64,000 bases of DNA from Gigaspora rosea (taxonomy: Eukaryota > Glomeromycota > Glomeromycetes > Diversisporales > Gigasporaceae), in assembly GCA_003550325.1 (NCBI GenBank), contig QKWP01001215.1, positions 1 to 64,000 of the forward strand, given 5' to 3'. Positions within the stretch are counted from its first letter, which is position 1. Each line of letters begins with the position of its first letter. A program made the translations under genes and the position numbers. Positions 45,391 to 57,463 of the stretch are shown here, in pieces. The notes under the pieces are model-generated. The model saw nothing but the letters and a program-made list of their open reading frames with translations. It did no database searches and had not been told where the DNA came from.

Positions 45391-46085
45391 GATGCATTTA
45401 CTCCCACACACACCTTTTGTCTATAATCTACTACATGCATCTATAATCTCTATTGCCTACCATCATATGATATTACCTTTATTCCTATAAGCCTCAATTT
45501 CATATAAGCAACAAATCAGGTAATCCTTGCAATAATAACCCTAGCGTAACTATCATCAATATATAGGGCTAATTTGAGAGGGTGTTGGGTGTACACACCC
45601 ACATAACACTATAGCAATACTAAATCTATACGAGCACCTTCACTTACATCATACCTGAACTTATGCATTCACATACCTTATTTATTTTTAACACGAATAT
45701 GCGCATTTGTTTTTCCTTCTTTTTTTTTTTAACAGTACTCTAATATATACTTCTATACCATTACTCTTGATCTTAATTTGAGGACATATAGTGTATACAC
45801 CCGCTTCATCTATATCACACATGAACATGTGCGTTCATATGCCTTAATTATACCAACACGAACATGTGCGTTCATTCCTCTTTTTTTTTTCTATTAGTGC
45901 ACTAAACCATTTCTCTTACCATTAATTTGAGAATGGTATTGGGTGTACACGCCTGCCTCATCTATATCACATATGAACCTGCGTGTTCACATACCCTAAT
46001 TCACTACACAAACATGCGCATTCGTTTCTTTTTTTTTTTTTTATAATACCTGCACCCTGTACTATATACATCAGCAAATTTATAA
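45391..46085 (+). repeat. T-run minisatellite, three units of 150-165 bp
   Basis: Units with ATGCGCATTTGTTTTTCC or ATGTGCGTTCATTCC plus a T-run lie near 45699, 45864 and 46014. Each is followed by TTAATTTGAGAATGGTATTG, then GGTGTACACGCCTGCCTCAT and CTATATCACA. Bases 45391-45590 are unremarkable. Confidence 0.75.
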
Positions 46086-46562
46086 TAGCGTAATTTTACG
46101 TAAGGTCTTCCGAACCGTAATATAAGCAAAATATTATGTAATATATTTCAAAATATTTTGAAATATCAATATTTTGAAATATTACAAAAGTAATTTCGAA
46201 ATATTTCGAAATATATTACGAAATATTTTGAACCCTTTCAAAATATGTTACGAAATATTTCGAACCCTTTAATTATTTTAGGACTAGAAAACCAAGCTGG
46301 ATCAGTAGATCTGTAACCTGGATCGCGCATTAGACTGATTTTTCGAAATAGTTCGAAATAGTTCGATGATGTTCAAATTCTGTACTACAAGATCAGATTA
46401 GATCTTTTGTTTATAATTAAATCTTCTAATTTGTTTTTTTTCGCTTTTTTATTTTCGTTCCTTTTCGTTTCTTTCGTTCCTTTTCATTTCATTATTTGTT
46501 TTCGTTTGTTTTTTCATTTTATTTTATTTATTATTTTTTAATTTTTTAATTTTATTTTTATT

Positions 46563-47690
46563 TTGGCACTTTACAAGAAAAATAAACACTTTTTGAAACC
46601 TTGCGCATGCCAACGAAGACTTTCAACATATTCAAGAACACACCACCAGCAATTTCTAAATTTTCAAAAACACTTCTTTGGAGAAATAGAGAAATGGTCA
46701 CAAGTTTGTGCAAGTTTTCGCAAGTCTTCGCAAGTTTTTGCAAGTTCTTGCAAGGCTTCGCTTCATTTATTTTTTCGTTTCGTGATTTTTGTTTTTGTTT
46801 TTTTTGTTTATTTTTAAAATTTTTTTTATTAATTTATTTCATTTTGGCACTTTATGAGAACAGAACCCTTACTTCCTGGCACTTTGCAAGAAAACCAACC
46901 CGGACTTTTTCGGTACTTCGCGACTTTTTTGTAATTTCAGAATTTGCAAGAACGCGAACAGTTTTTGCAAGTTTTTGCAAGTTCTTGCAAGGTTTCGCTT
47001 TATTTATTTTTCGTTTCGTGTTTTTTGTTTTTGTTTTTTTAGTTTATTTTTTAATTATTTTATTTATTTTTATTTTGGTACTTTGCGAGAAAAACTAATA
47101 CTTTTCGAAACCTTGCACATGCCAACTATGACTTTCGACACTTTCAAAAACACATACCAGCAATTTCTAAATTTTCAAGAACACATCTTTAGAAAAATGG
47201 GCGCAAGTTTTCGCAGGTTTTCACAAGTTTTCACAAGTTTTTGCAAGTTCTTGCAAAGTTTCATTTCATTTATTTTTTTGTTTCGTGATTTTTGTTTTTG
47301 TTTATTTTTAAAATTTTTTTATTAATTTATTTTATTTTAGCACTTTGGAGAAAACAAAACTTTTCGAAACCTTGTGCATTCCAACAACGACTTCTGACAC
47401 TTTCAAGAACACACCTCCAACAATTTTTAAATTTTCAAAAATGCTTCTTTAGAGAAATATCACAAGTTTTCGCAAGTTTTTGCAAGTTTTTGCAAGTTCT
47501 TGCAAGGTTTTGCTTTATTTTTTTTTGTTTCGTGTTTTTTGTTTTTGTTTTTTTGGTTATTTTTAAATTTTTTATTAATTTATTTTATTTCGGCACTTTG
47601 TGAGTAAAACAACAACTTTTTGAAACCTTGCACATTCCGGTAATGACTTCTGACACTTTCAAAAACAATAGAAAACAAAGAAGCGAAGAT
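46563..47690 (+). repeat. Tandem ~260-bp repeat, four and a half copies
   Basis: Each copy has TTTGGCACTTT.AAGAAAA, GAAACCTTGCGCATGCCAAC, CAGCAATTTCTAAATTTTCA, a run of GCAAGTTTTCGCAAGTTTTT, then TTTTTCGTTTCGTG and T-rich DNA. Starts are near 46563, 46848, 47078, 47338 and 47590. The Phe-rich frames over it are repeat artefacts. Inverted relatives are at 62500-63010. Confidence 0.8.
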
Positions 47691-48204
47691 AATAGCTAAC
47701 TGTGGGGTGAGCGAAAATAAGTATATAGGGCTAGTTTTTTGTATATAGTAATAGAATTAGATGCGACATAGTGCGAAAGTAGTTTAAAATATTTGTAATA
47801 ATGTAAAAATAATATGTAATATATAATAAAGTATGTAATATTAATTAAAAATGTATATTTAATAAATGTAAAATATAATATATAATAATAAATAAAAAAA
47901 TAAAAATTTTATATTAAATTGCGAAACTGTGCGAAATATTGCGAAAACCCGTAAAAAAGCATGATTATGTGAATATGTATATCATTTATTTATTTTTTAA
48001 AAAATTTTGAAAATTTGCAAAATATTGCGAAACAATGCGAAAATATCAAAATACTACCTCCTGCGCACATTAGTTTATTGATCTGCATGAGTATGCGACC
48101 CCTATAGGGGGGTAATTTGTATTTTTGAAATATTTTGAAATAATAACCATAATATTATCGTAATATAGCGTAATATATTGCGTAATATGCCGTATAGGGT
48201 TCCT

Positions 48205-48475
48205 CAAATTCAAATCAAATCAAATATTGGATCAATTTAAATTTGATCAAATCAAATCGACAGTGATTTGAATTTGATTTGATTCAAATATTTGAATTTG
48301 AATTTGATTTGAATTTGAATTTTTAATAGTAATTTCAAATCAAATCAAATTTTGCCAAATCAAATCAAATTTGGCTATATTTGAATTTGATCAAATCAAA
48401 TATAGTCAAATTTGAATTTGAATTTGATCAAATATTTGATTCAAATATTTAAAAATCAAATCAAATTGCTGAACT
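48205..48475. repeat. AAATTTGAATTTGAT / ATCAAATCAAATTC simple-sequence tract
   Basis: A 270-bp stretch made of hexanucleotide-like TTTGAA, TTTGAT and their complements on both strands, so it folds back on itself. It is not the TTAGGG-type telomere repeat. Confidence 0.85.
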
Positions 48476-48549
48476 CTAATGCCGTATCAATCGTAAGATT
48501 TTTGTAATATTACGGGCCGTAATATCTTACGTAAGATTACGTGTATATA

Positions 48550-48965
48550 ATTCGCTGATGTACTCACATTACAACCGTAGCCATATTGCTTTCATACATA
48601 TTGCATAAATTCCAAAATGATTTACAGGTAAATCCAACTCTATTCCAACCAAGAATTAATTTAAATTCATACGAAATACTTCTTGTACCTGCTGGTCCAC
48701 ATATTCGCTATTGTATCATCTAGTGTATATTCTCCCTTTTCCCTAAAATATTACTAGGAAAAATTGCAAGAGTTGGGAGTCAGTATGGTGTTCTTGTAAA
48801 GTCATTTACCAATACAATACCACTTTACTCAATTCTTATTATTTCTATATATATATTTAGGACTGACTACAGAGTCTATATACGATTTTTATTCTTGAAG
48901 GCTTGGAAATTTTCCTTCGCTTGATAAGAAAAAAATAGCAACAAAAAAAGCTGGCTTGTTCTTGC
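48550..48965. other. Gene-free stretch, possible coding scrap
   Basis: Bases 48575-48715 have a more mixed composition than their surroundings. Plus-strand frame 48603-48725 gives VNPTLFQPRINLNSYEILLV before a stop. No family is recognised, and it may be chance. Confidence 0.3.
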
Positions 48966-48970
48966 GACGG

Positions 48971-49121
48971 TGCTGGATGCAATGTCGAGCAGAAAACTCA
49001 AAGAATAAAGAAAATCGATACAGATCATCAGGTTACTCAAATACCATTCCATCATATCTGATCTGCAGTCACGGTAACTCGCAATAATGTCCCGCCTTGT
49101 GACTCCGTTTACAAGCAGATC
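48971..49121 (+). repeat. Dispersed ~155-bp repeat, copy 2
   Basis: Partner of 39941-40101 in the same orientation, starting TGCTGGATGCAATGTCGAGC and ending at GTTTACAAGCAGATCA. The 12-bp AAGGGTCCGGTG part is absent. No coding frame is conserved between the two copies. Confidence 0.7.
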
Positions 49122-49263
49122 AATGTGCATAAACAGTTTTTCTTTTTCCTTTTTTTTTTTTTTTTTTACAAACGTAAGTATTGTGGATGATATCATTATA
49201 ACGATCTTTATTATAATTGCATGTGATCGTGTTAAAACTGTGCTGATTGATTATATATTGTTA

Positions 49264-49297
49264 CTAGTGTGATAGGTGGCATTTACGTGCTACTTAT
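49264..49297 (-). other. Degenerate Helitron-like 3' terminus
   Basis: Read on the minus strand: GTAGCA, a spacer and TGCCAC form a weak hairpin, then CTATCACACTAG followed by T. It resembles the ends at 7718 and 29693 (CACCT.TTA.ACTAG), but the stem has a mismatch. No satellite lies beside it. Confidence 0.4.
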
Positions 49298-49868
49298 TTT
49301 ATTTGTTTTGTTTATTTTATTGATAGTTGGAATAGTTTTTTGTATTATTTGTGATTTTTAGTAAAGTTTGTTAGTGTAGATTAGTAAATTGATGCAAAGT
49401 TGTGTATAGATAAATTTGTATAGTTATTATAGACTTGAATGAATTATAAAAGAGTGGTTTTTTTTGTATTTTGTAGTATTTCGTTTAAGTTAAATTTTTT
49501 TATTTTGATTTAATTTATAGTTTAATTATATGGTATGTATAATACGAAAAATTTACAACATAAATATTATAAAATATAAAATAGAAAGTTTTAAAATATT
49601 AGTTGTTATTTTGTATAAAAAACATTTAGCTGAATTAATTTTGATTAATTAGACCACATATCTTTATATATTCGTCTTTATATCATAAAATTTTTATGTC
49701 AAAAAGATAATTTATACTTGCCATTTATTGTACTATTAAATTACATAAATTTATACTTGGCATCTATTGTACTATTAAATTACATAAATTTTTTAGTTAT
49801 TAATTTTATTCGTTATTTTGTAAAACAATAAATAATTTTTAATTAATTACTATATGCGATCATAAATA
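49298..49868. other. Gene-free A+T-rich stretch
   Basis: The only structure is a ~42-bp tandem duplication at 49708-49793 (TTTATACTTGCCATTTATTG, TACTATTAAATTACATAAA). Confidence 0.5.
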
Positions 49869-49869
49869 A

Positions 49870-50290
49870 ATTTTATTAATAAAAATTTTTTTGATAGTTA
49901 CTGATAGATAAAATTTTGTAATAATCTATATAATATCTCAAACAGATGTACAACTTTAATGATTCTATAGTTTTAAAAATTTTACTAAAGTTAATACTAC
50001 GTCTCTACAAATAGAACTATAGAGCCATTTCTTTTGAAAATGAAACTAAACTAAGTTCTGTCTTCTTGTCTTTTCTTTAAGAAAAAAATGCATAAAGTAT
50101 TAAAATTTTTTCATATTTAAATAAAGAAATGACTTTATAGCTTTATTTGTAGAAACAAAACATTGGCCTTTACAAAATGTTTTTTTCAGATCATCGAATT
50201 GTTAAAGTCATATATCTATTTAAAATTTTGTAGTAATTATAATAAATTCATCACCTATTGATTGTTGTTTAAAAATTTTTATTAACCAAT
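49870..50290. mobile_element. ~420-bp palindromic MITE
   Basis: The left arm (ATAAAATTTTGTAATAATCT, CAACTTTAATGATTCTATAG, CTCTACAAATAGAACTATAG) is mirrored by 50100-50250 (CTTTATAGCTTTATTTGTAG, TCATCGAATTGTTAAAGTCA, TTTAAAATTTTGTAGTAATT). The short centre lies at about 50070. Ends are not exactly defined. Confidence 0.6.
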
Positions 50291-50304
50291 TGTTATATTA
50301 CTTC

Positions 50305-50475
50305 ATATAGTTTTGATTTATAAAGTACCGCGCTCTTAATGAAACATGCATAATCAAACAATCAACACATATTATTAAATCGAAAATATGGTTTTTGATT
50401 TACAAAGTACTTCATTCTTAATATGATATAACACGCATAATTAAACAATTTATACATATAATCAAATCGAAAAAC
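50305..50475. repeat. ~85-bp tandem duplication
   Basis: Two copies of GTTTTGATTTATAAAGTACC, CTTAATGAAACATGCATAAT, CAAACAATCAACACATATTA, TTAAATCGAAAA, starting near 50308 and 50391. Confidence 0.65.
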
Positions 50476-50935
50476 AAAAAATCCAGGTTTCATAATAGCA
50501 AGACGAAATGGCAAAGCAAATGAAATTGAGAATAATTGAAGATGAGAAATAGCTAAGGAAAACTGGTAGAAGCATTAACTTGAATAAATTGGTTAGCTTT
50601 ATAAAAGTATAAAATTAAATTTAAACAATTGATAAAAGGAAATCTTTCGTTGTATCAATAAGGGTCAATGATTATAATAAAGAAATCTTTGATAGATATT
50701 AGTTGTTTTAATGTTAGTGAATAAACAGTAAGATAGTATAAGGAAAGTAAGCTCACCAAATCGTACATTTAATAACCAAAAATAGATAATAAAAATTTTA
50801 TTTATAAATATATATATATATTACTTATCTATATAGTTATTAATAATATTTTAAAAAAAAAGCATTAACCAATTATATGAAATGTGATGTAAATCATCAA
50901 TAACAGAAGTTAAACCCTGATTATTTGAAGTTATT
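50476..50935. other. Gene-free stretch
   Basis: No repeats, coding signal or RNA structure recognised. Confidence 0.4.
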
Positions 50936-50939
50936 TAGA

Positions 50940-51235
50940 CTAATTTGGGGTCAGGTGCCTTTATATGTTTTTTTATTATTTAATTAAAATTAGGGTAAGG
51001 GTTAATTAGAAGTCTGGGTTAGAATATCTTATAGGTAAAATTGCCTTCTTGACATTTTTTATTAATGCTCCAAGACAGGTTTAGACACTCATTTCTTGTA
51101 TTTTTGTGGTTTTCACTTTTTTTCTTTGTTTTTGTCTCATCGGGCTGATCTGTAATGATCAAAATTTACAATTTGATTGGCTGTAAGTCACGTAATAGCA
51201 TCTGGCTTTAACGGATCCCCTAATTTGGAATATAA
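50940..51235 (+). mobile_element. ~295-bp MITE, copy 1 (copy 2 at 56300-56598)
   Basis: Shares with copy 2 long identical blocks: TTATTTAATTAAAATTAG, TTTTTATTAA..CTCC.AGACAGG, TTTAGACACTC, CACTTTTTTTCTTTGTTTTT and GTCTCATCGGGCTGATCTGT, then AAATTT.ACGATTTGATTGGC and CTGGCTTTA.ACGGATCCCC. The outer left end here is decayed. Confidence 0.7.
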
Positions 51236-51240
51236 TTGAA

Positions 51241-52140
51241 ATGTAAATATGAAGTAATAAAAAGTAAGTATAATTAATAATAATTTAATTGAAAGTAAGT
51301 ATATTTCAGAATAATGATTTATGTTGTAATAAAGAATTAAAGTAATTACACAATTAGAAATTCAAAATGTGTAACTTTAATAGGAGCTTAAATGTGCATT
51401 TATTTAGTAACTTTAACGAGTTTAATTCAAAATATTGTAAAATTTAGTTCAAAATGTCATCAGAATATCAGAAAAATTGTAGTTAGAGTTAATGTCATAA
51501 TTTCTGTTTAGAAGTTTCTAAATGGTTATTTCTGTTTAGAATTTCCAAAATCCGGTTGCAGCCAATCAAAAATGTTAAAACGAATATTTTAATTGAATGT
51601 AAGTATATTATTATATTGTGATTAAGAATTAAAGTAAATACGCAATTAAGAATTCAAAATATATAACTTTAATAGGAACTAAAATGTGCATTTATTCAGC
51701 AACTTTAACGATTTTTAATTCAAATATCATAATATATTATTATAATTCAAATATTCAAAATGTAATAAAATTTGATTCAAAATGCCAGCAGAATATCTAA
51801 AAATTGATAGTTTATAGTAATGTCGTAATTTTTGTTAAGAAGTTTTTATTTCTGTTTAGGAATAATGTATTATGTTGTAATTAAAAATTAAAGTAATTAT
51901 GCAATTATATAGATTCAAAACATGTAACTTTAATAGGAACTTAAATGTGCTTTATTCAGTAACTCCAATAACTTTAATTCAAATATTGTAATATATTCAA
52001 AATATCATAAAACTATCATCAGAAAATCAAAAATCGTTAGTTTGCGGCAATGACCTAATTTCTGTTTAGAAGTTTCCAAGATTCCAAAATTTCTGTTTAG
52101 AAGTTTCCAAAATCAATTGTAGCCAATCAAAAACGTTAAA
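51241..52140 (+). repeat. Tandem ~250-295-bp repeat, about three copies
   Basis: TAACTTTAATAGGAGCTTAA-like starts lie near 51373, 51666 and 51918. Each is followed by ATGTGC.TTTATTCAGTAACT, AATTCAAATATTGTAA, ATCAGAATATC.AAAAATTG and TAATTTCTGTTTAGAAGTTT. Confidence 0.75.
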
Positions 52141-53673
52141 ATGTACAAATACTGATATAAATTATATAGATATTTGATCGATAATTTTTTTTTATATGTG
52201 ATTATTATAATTGATCATATTCACCAATTTGATTTTTAGGGGTCTTTTTCCAATAAACCATTACACAAACTTCTGCTATTAAGTGACGTAAAGAATAACA
52301 AACGAAACCTTTAAATAAAATAGTTTTTTGGCCTCTATATGAGATAAATAAGCAATAAATATTCAAAGAACAGCCACACCAAGCTGTAAAAGAAAGCACT
52401 ATCACTAGTTTTTAAAGTGTTTTGGTATGAAAGATCGGTTTGTCATTGAACGATTGGTTGTATAATGGGTAAGGGTAAATTTGGAAGAACTTTTTAAAAA
52501 AACTACCTTTTTAACTTACTTTCAGCTAATAATTAAACATGTAGATATTACAATATTCTATACACTTAATTATAGATTATAAGTAAGTTTAAANTTTCTA
52601 AATGGTTATTTCTGTTTAGAATTTCCAAAATCCGGTTGCAGCCAATCAAAAATGTTAAAACGAATATTTTAATTGAATGTAAGTATATTATTATATTGTG
52701 ATTAAGAATTAAAGTAAATACGCAATTAAGAATTCAAAATATATAACTTTAATAGGAACTAAAATGTGCATTTATTCAGCAACTTTAACGATTTTTAATT
52801 CAAATATCATAATATATTATTATAATTCAAATATTCAAAATGTAATAAAATTTGATTCAAAATGCCAGCAGAATATCTAAAAATTGATAGTTTATAGTAA
52901 TGTCGTAATTTTTGTTAAGAAGTTTTTATTTCTGTTTAGGAATAATGTATTATGTTGTAATTAAAAATTAAAGTAATTATGCAATTATATAGATTCAAAA
53001 CATGTAACTTTAATAGGAACTTAAATGTGCTTTATTCAGTAACTCCAATAACTTTAATTCAAATATTGTAATATATTCAAAATATCATAAAACTATCATC
53101 AGAAAATCAAAAATCGTTAGTTTGCGGCAATGACCTAATTTCTGTTTAGAAGTTTCCAAGATTCCAAAATTTCTGTTTAGAAGTTTCCAAAATCAATTGT
53201 AGCCAATCAAAAACGTTAAAATGTACAAATACTGATATAAATTATATAGATATTTGATCGATAATTTTTTTTTATATGTGATTATTATAATTGATCATAT
53301 TCACCAATTTGATTTTTAGGGGTCTTTTTCCAATAAACCATTACACAAACTTCTGCTATTAAGTGACGTAAAGAATAACAAACGAAACCTTTAAATAAAA
53401 TAGTTTTTTGGCCTCTATATGAGATAAATAAGCAATAAATATTCAAAGAACAGCCACACCAAGCTGTAAAAGAAAGCACTATCACTAGTTTTTAAAGTGT
53501 TTTGGTATGAAAGATCGGTTTGTCATTGAACGATTGGTTGTATAATGGGTAAGGGTAAATTTGGAAGAACTTTTTAAAAAAACTACCTTTTTAACTTACT
53601 TTCAGCTAATAATTAAACATGTAGATATTACAATATTCTATACACTTAATTATAGATTATAAGTAAGTTTAAA
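51515..53673. repeat. 1079-bp identical direct copies around a single N
   Basis: Bases 51515-52593 and 52595-53673 are the same at a constant offset of 1080, with one N at 52594. No difference was noticed on reading. In DNA where every other repeat is diverged, exact identity abutting an N points to an unmerged contig overlap. The 66-residue minus-strand frame it duplicates should be counted once, if at all. Confidence 0.9.
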
Positions 53674-55260
53674 AGACCGTTGTTATCAAAACTCACTTTG
53701 TAATAAATTTTAATAGCAAATAATTCTTGATCAAGATTGGCTAATTTTGGGGTGAAACCAAATCGGTAGATATGGATATAAAAAACTATAGTATTATTGG
53801 TTATAATTTGATTGTTGTGGTTTGGTTTAGGTATTCTTGTTATATGTGAACGTTATGATTACATGTTTTTACTCGATATATAATGTTACTGTAAAACTAT
53901 ATCTAAATGTTATACATAATCATTATGATTATATTTGATCGGGTAATAACATTATATATAAACATTATGATTATATTCTTAATTATTGAAATGTAATTTT
54001 ATGAATGTGCATTGAACTATGACTTTTTTATAATTAAATGTAATATATACATTATAATGATATTATACATGGGCACTATAATTATATTTTTTGAAAAGTT
54101 ACATGAATATTATATTAAATGGAATACAAAAAAAAAGGGTCGTAAATTACTACTGAACTATACATAAATATGTAACTTGTCACTATTATTTCCTTCTTCG
54201 TTTAATGCTGTGATTTTCAAAACAAAACATTTTATGTAAATTTAACTTTAAAACTTCGATATTATTAACAGAATATGCCCTTTTTTTTATAGGAATGTAC
54301 CTACTAATTTAATTGTTATAAGTTAAAACGTAACCAACAGAAAGCCACGCAGAGAGCACTTGCAGATTATTGACAATGAGACGAGAACAAAGGCGTAAAC
54401 GAAGTGAAAAAATCACATTAAACACAAATCAACCAATAACTAGTAAAACAACAAAATAACAAAACCTAAAAAAAAACAACAATAATTCCTCGCACAAACA
54501 TAAAATCAAAAAAATATATTTTTTTTTAATTTTGAATATGTTTTATGAATATTTTTACTATATAATTAATCTTATTACTTATAACAATTATTTTATCAAA
54601 TAGATATCTATACAAAAATCAAGTAAAATATAATTTTTTAAAAAAAAGCAGCTAAACGCATAAACCCATGTAAGATAGTGCTTGTACCCGGATAACTTTT
54701 TATCAGAAAGGTTGTAACCTTTAACAAAATTTAATAAATGGTTTTATATCCTATTCAAATAAAAGGATAACAGTACAGTTATATTCGGATAAGATATTTA
54801 TATGATTGTTGATTTATACATACAGTATTAATGCATAAATCAAATAAAGTAACTCTATAATAAAGTAAAAAAAATTAGAAAAATAAATAAATAAATAAAT
54901 AAAACTGAATACAAATGAATCACTATATGCTCGTCTAAATATTAAATACTAACTTTTCATACATTAAAAGAATAGTTCTAATATTATATATATTTAACAA
55001 TGTAATTAATAATTTTTATATTCCCTGCGTAGAACACATCCACATTTGTTTTTCAGCAACAGCAGGAATCTGGTTGAGGTGTCATGTTTAGAAAATAATT
55101 ATTAAATTTTTTTTAAACAAACATAAATTTATCTTTTTCAATTTAAAAAACTTGTATTCCCAAGTTATTTCTATTTTGTTTAGGCATGAGAAGTTCTTCT
55201 ATTACGCCAATACAGAAAAATAATAACGAAACAATAAAAGAATAATCTTTACATATATTA
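53674..55260. other. Gene-free A+T-rich stretch
   Basis: Holds degenerate AACATTATGATTATAT-like units (53845-54080) and an (AAAT)n microsatellite at about 54878-54904. Purine-rich sequence at 54340-54480 (ACGAGAACAAAGGCGTAAAC) is not an open frame of note. Confidence 0.45.
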
Positions 55261-55284
55261 ATGAAAAAATCAATGTAATTATTA

Positions 55285-55880
55285 ATAAGTAATTATTATC
55301 AGTAATTTATTACATTGCTGTGCATTTCACAATCGATAAAAATTGAGAAAGAATGCATGTTCATTCAGAATTAAATTCAGAAATGATGTGGAACAATAAA
55401 TAATTATTATTAGTAATTTATTACATAATCTGCATACAAGATGAAAATCGAGAAAGAACACATGTCAATTCAGAAATGATGTGGAACAATAAGTAATTAT
55501 TATATTATGACAGGGTGAAACCTGATTTGTGAAATAGTGAAACCTGCTATGATCATCACGTGAAGGTAAAATCTGCTTTTATATAATAAAAAACATAATA
55601 AAACACGAATTTCACCTAACACGATCTACAAAGCGGATTTTACTATTTCGCAACTCAGGTTTCACCCTGTTCTATTATATTTATTACACGATCTGTATAC
55701 AAGATGAAAATCGAGAAAGAACACATGTCAATTCAGAAATGATATGGAACAATAAGTAATTATTATTAGTAATTTATTATATGATTTGCATACAAGATGA
55801 AAATCAGAAAGAAAACATGTCAATTCAGAATTTATATAAATTCAGAAATGATGTAGAACAATAATAGTATTCTGTACTAT
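55285..55880 (+). repeat. Tandem ~100-bp repeat with a MITE inserted
   Basis: Four units of AAGTAATTATTATTAGTAAT, TTATTACATGATCTGCATAC, AAGATGAAAATCGAGAAAGA, ACACATGTCAATTCAGAAAT, GATGTGGAACAAT start near 55289, 55398, 55490 and 55743. The third is split by the MITE at 55508-55672. Confidence 0.8.
55508..55672. mobile_element. 165-bp MITE in the tandem repeat
   Basis: Ends ACAGGGTGAAACCTGATTTG, then TGAAATAGT, and, reversed, ACAGGGTGAAACCTGAGTTG, then CGAAATAGT, are inverted repeats of about 38 bp. TA lies at 55506-55507 and 55673-55674 if three subterminal bases are included. Confidence 0.75.
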
Positions 55881-56299
55881 GTAAAGTATGTAATAAAAAC
55901 ATAATGTATTCATATATATAATATAATAAATATTATTATACTTACAAAAAACTGAAAGCCAGTATAAGTTTAAAGTGTAATTGATTTATGTCACCTATTA
56001 AATAAATATAATAAACAATCGAAATATTAAAATCATGTTCTTATTTAAAATACATTAAATTTATGATATAGACAAGTTTTACACCGAGTGATGCTAGTAT
56101 ATAAATAATAAGCAAATTAAAATTTTATTTTAATTGTATTTTACCCTATATTATCCTATATTATATCTTAAGTTAACCGGATATCTCAATAATTTATTTA
56201 TTAGTTTTATAATTCGGGTATCCGGATAGTCTAACAGTTAATCAGTTATTGTACCCTAGAATACGACTACCTGTGCAGGTCACATACTGCGTAGCTACC
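55881..56299. other. Gene-free stretch
   Basis: A+T-rich with no recognised feature. Bases 56205-56240 carry CGGGTATCCGGATAG. Confidence 0.4.
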
Positions 56300-56598
56300 C
56301 TAATAGGAGGATAACTAAAGCCTGGTGTGTTTATATATTTTTGATTATTTAATTAAAATTAGAGTAAAGGTTAATTAGAGGTTAGGGTTATGGCTTAACT
56401 TATGTAAAATTGTCTTCCTGACATTTTTTATTAACACTCCTAGACAGGTTTAGACACTCGTTTTTTGTATTTTGGGTATTTTTCACTTTTTTTCTTTGTT
56501 TTTGTCTCATCGGGCTGATCTGTAAAAATCAAATTTTACGATTTGATTGGCTTTATATCACGTGAACACACCTGGCTTTAGACGATCCCCCTAATGGG
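56300..56598 (+). mobile_element. ~297-bp MITE, copy 2
   Basis: The left end AGGAGGATAACTAAAGCCTG and the reversed right end AGGGGGATCGTCTAAAGCCA are inverted repeats of about 27 bp. CCTAAT-like sequence lies outside. The interior matches 50940-51235 closely, in the same orientation. Confidence 0.75.
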
Positions 56599-56809
56599 TT
56601 ATTTTGAGTTTAGTGTTCCAAATCAAAAATTGATTAACCCGATTAATTGTTTAATCAATAATTATTTGATTGACGTGTGATTAATCGATTAATCTGATTA
56701 ATTGATTAATTAATCAATCGATTAATCGATTAACTTGATTAATCAATTAAGCGATTAATCCATTAATCGATCAATCAATTAACTAACTAATCGACTAGTC
56801 CCCAATTAA

Positions 56810-57060
56810 CTAACTACCATATAGCGCTGCCTATAGTACCCTCTGATAAAGTACCCCCTCATATAGTATTCAACTATAAATACCAATGTTTTTTGAATAG
56901 TACTCCCAGAGGTCTTATTATTAAATGTACTGCTACTTATAGTATTTTCTTCTTATATAGTACCCACTCCTCACACAGTACCCAGAGTACTATTCAAGCC
57001 AGCTGAAAGGGTTTTTTAAATAAGACCGGGAGTCTTATAGGCAGTGCTATACGGTAGTTG
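56810..57060. mobile_element. ~250-bp MITE nested in the ATTAATCG element
   Basis: Ends ACTACCATATAGCGCTGCCT, then ATAG, and, reversed, ACTACCGTATAGCACTGCCT, then ATAA. The interior repeats ATAGTACCC and GAGTACTATTCAA motifs. Confidence 0.7.
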
Positions 57061-57170
57061 ACTGGTTAGTCAAAATCTGTATAGTAAAAACTTGATGATT
57101 ATAATAGGTCGATTAGTTAATTATATTATAAATACCTGACTAATAACACATGACTAATATCATTTTACTA

Positions 57171-57463
57171 GGACCCCAGACATGTAGTACAGAGGTCATA
57201 CGTTACATATTTCAGCAAAAACCCCTGAAATTTGAAAAGCAAAAAATCAGTTTTTGGCAATTATCTTGGCATCCAGTGGTCCAATTTGAATAAACTTTTT
57301 TAAAATGAAGCTCTCAGTGAGGCGCATCTAACAAAAAAAGTTTATTCAATTCTGATTACTGGATCAAAAGTTATTTAAATAAATAGATTTTGTCATTTTC
57401 AGCAAATTAGGTCAAAATTAGCCAAAATCCAGTTATGGCCTATATGAGAGATGTCCAGGGTCC
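57171..57463. mobile_element. 293-bp TA-flanked MITE nested in the ATTAATCG element
   Basis: Ends GGACCCCAGACATGTAGTAC and, reversed, GGACCCTGGACATCTCTCAT, with TA at 57169-57170 and 57464-57465. Ends are related to those of the 57954-60148 element. The interior includes AAAAAGTTTATTCAA..AACTTTTTTAAAA palindromic parts. Confidence 0.75.

Larger units (their letters stand above)
46089..48541 (+). mobile_element. ~2.45-kb element with CGTAAT.TTACGTAAG ends
   Basis: The left end CGTAATTTTACGTAAGGTCT and the reversed right end CGTAATCTTACGTAAGATAT are inverted repeats. The interior order is palindromic A+T DNA, GATCAGATTAGATCTTTTGT, a tandem ~260-bp array, a GATAATAGCTAACTGTGGGG part, GCGAAATATTGCGAAA palindromes, and the AAATTTGAATTTGAT tract. 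Many of the same parts occur in reverse order at 61439-63940. No coding frame is credible. Confidence 0.55.

Noticed and set aside
46558..47603. Long Phe-rich and Cys/Lys-rich frames at 46.5-47.6 kb
   Set aside because: They repeat with the ~260-bp tandem unit and shift frame between units; T-runs account for the Phe content.
48205..48475. Telomere-like simple repeat
   Set aside because: Units are TTTGAA/TTTGAT on both strands, not a strand-biased G-rich repeat, and it is embedded in an element.
52205..53485. Two identical 66-residue minus-strand frames (52205-52405, 53285-53485)
   Set aside because: They are the same frame counted twice because of the duplicated contig overlap. It has a mixed composition but no recognised motif and no splice partners.
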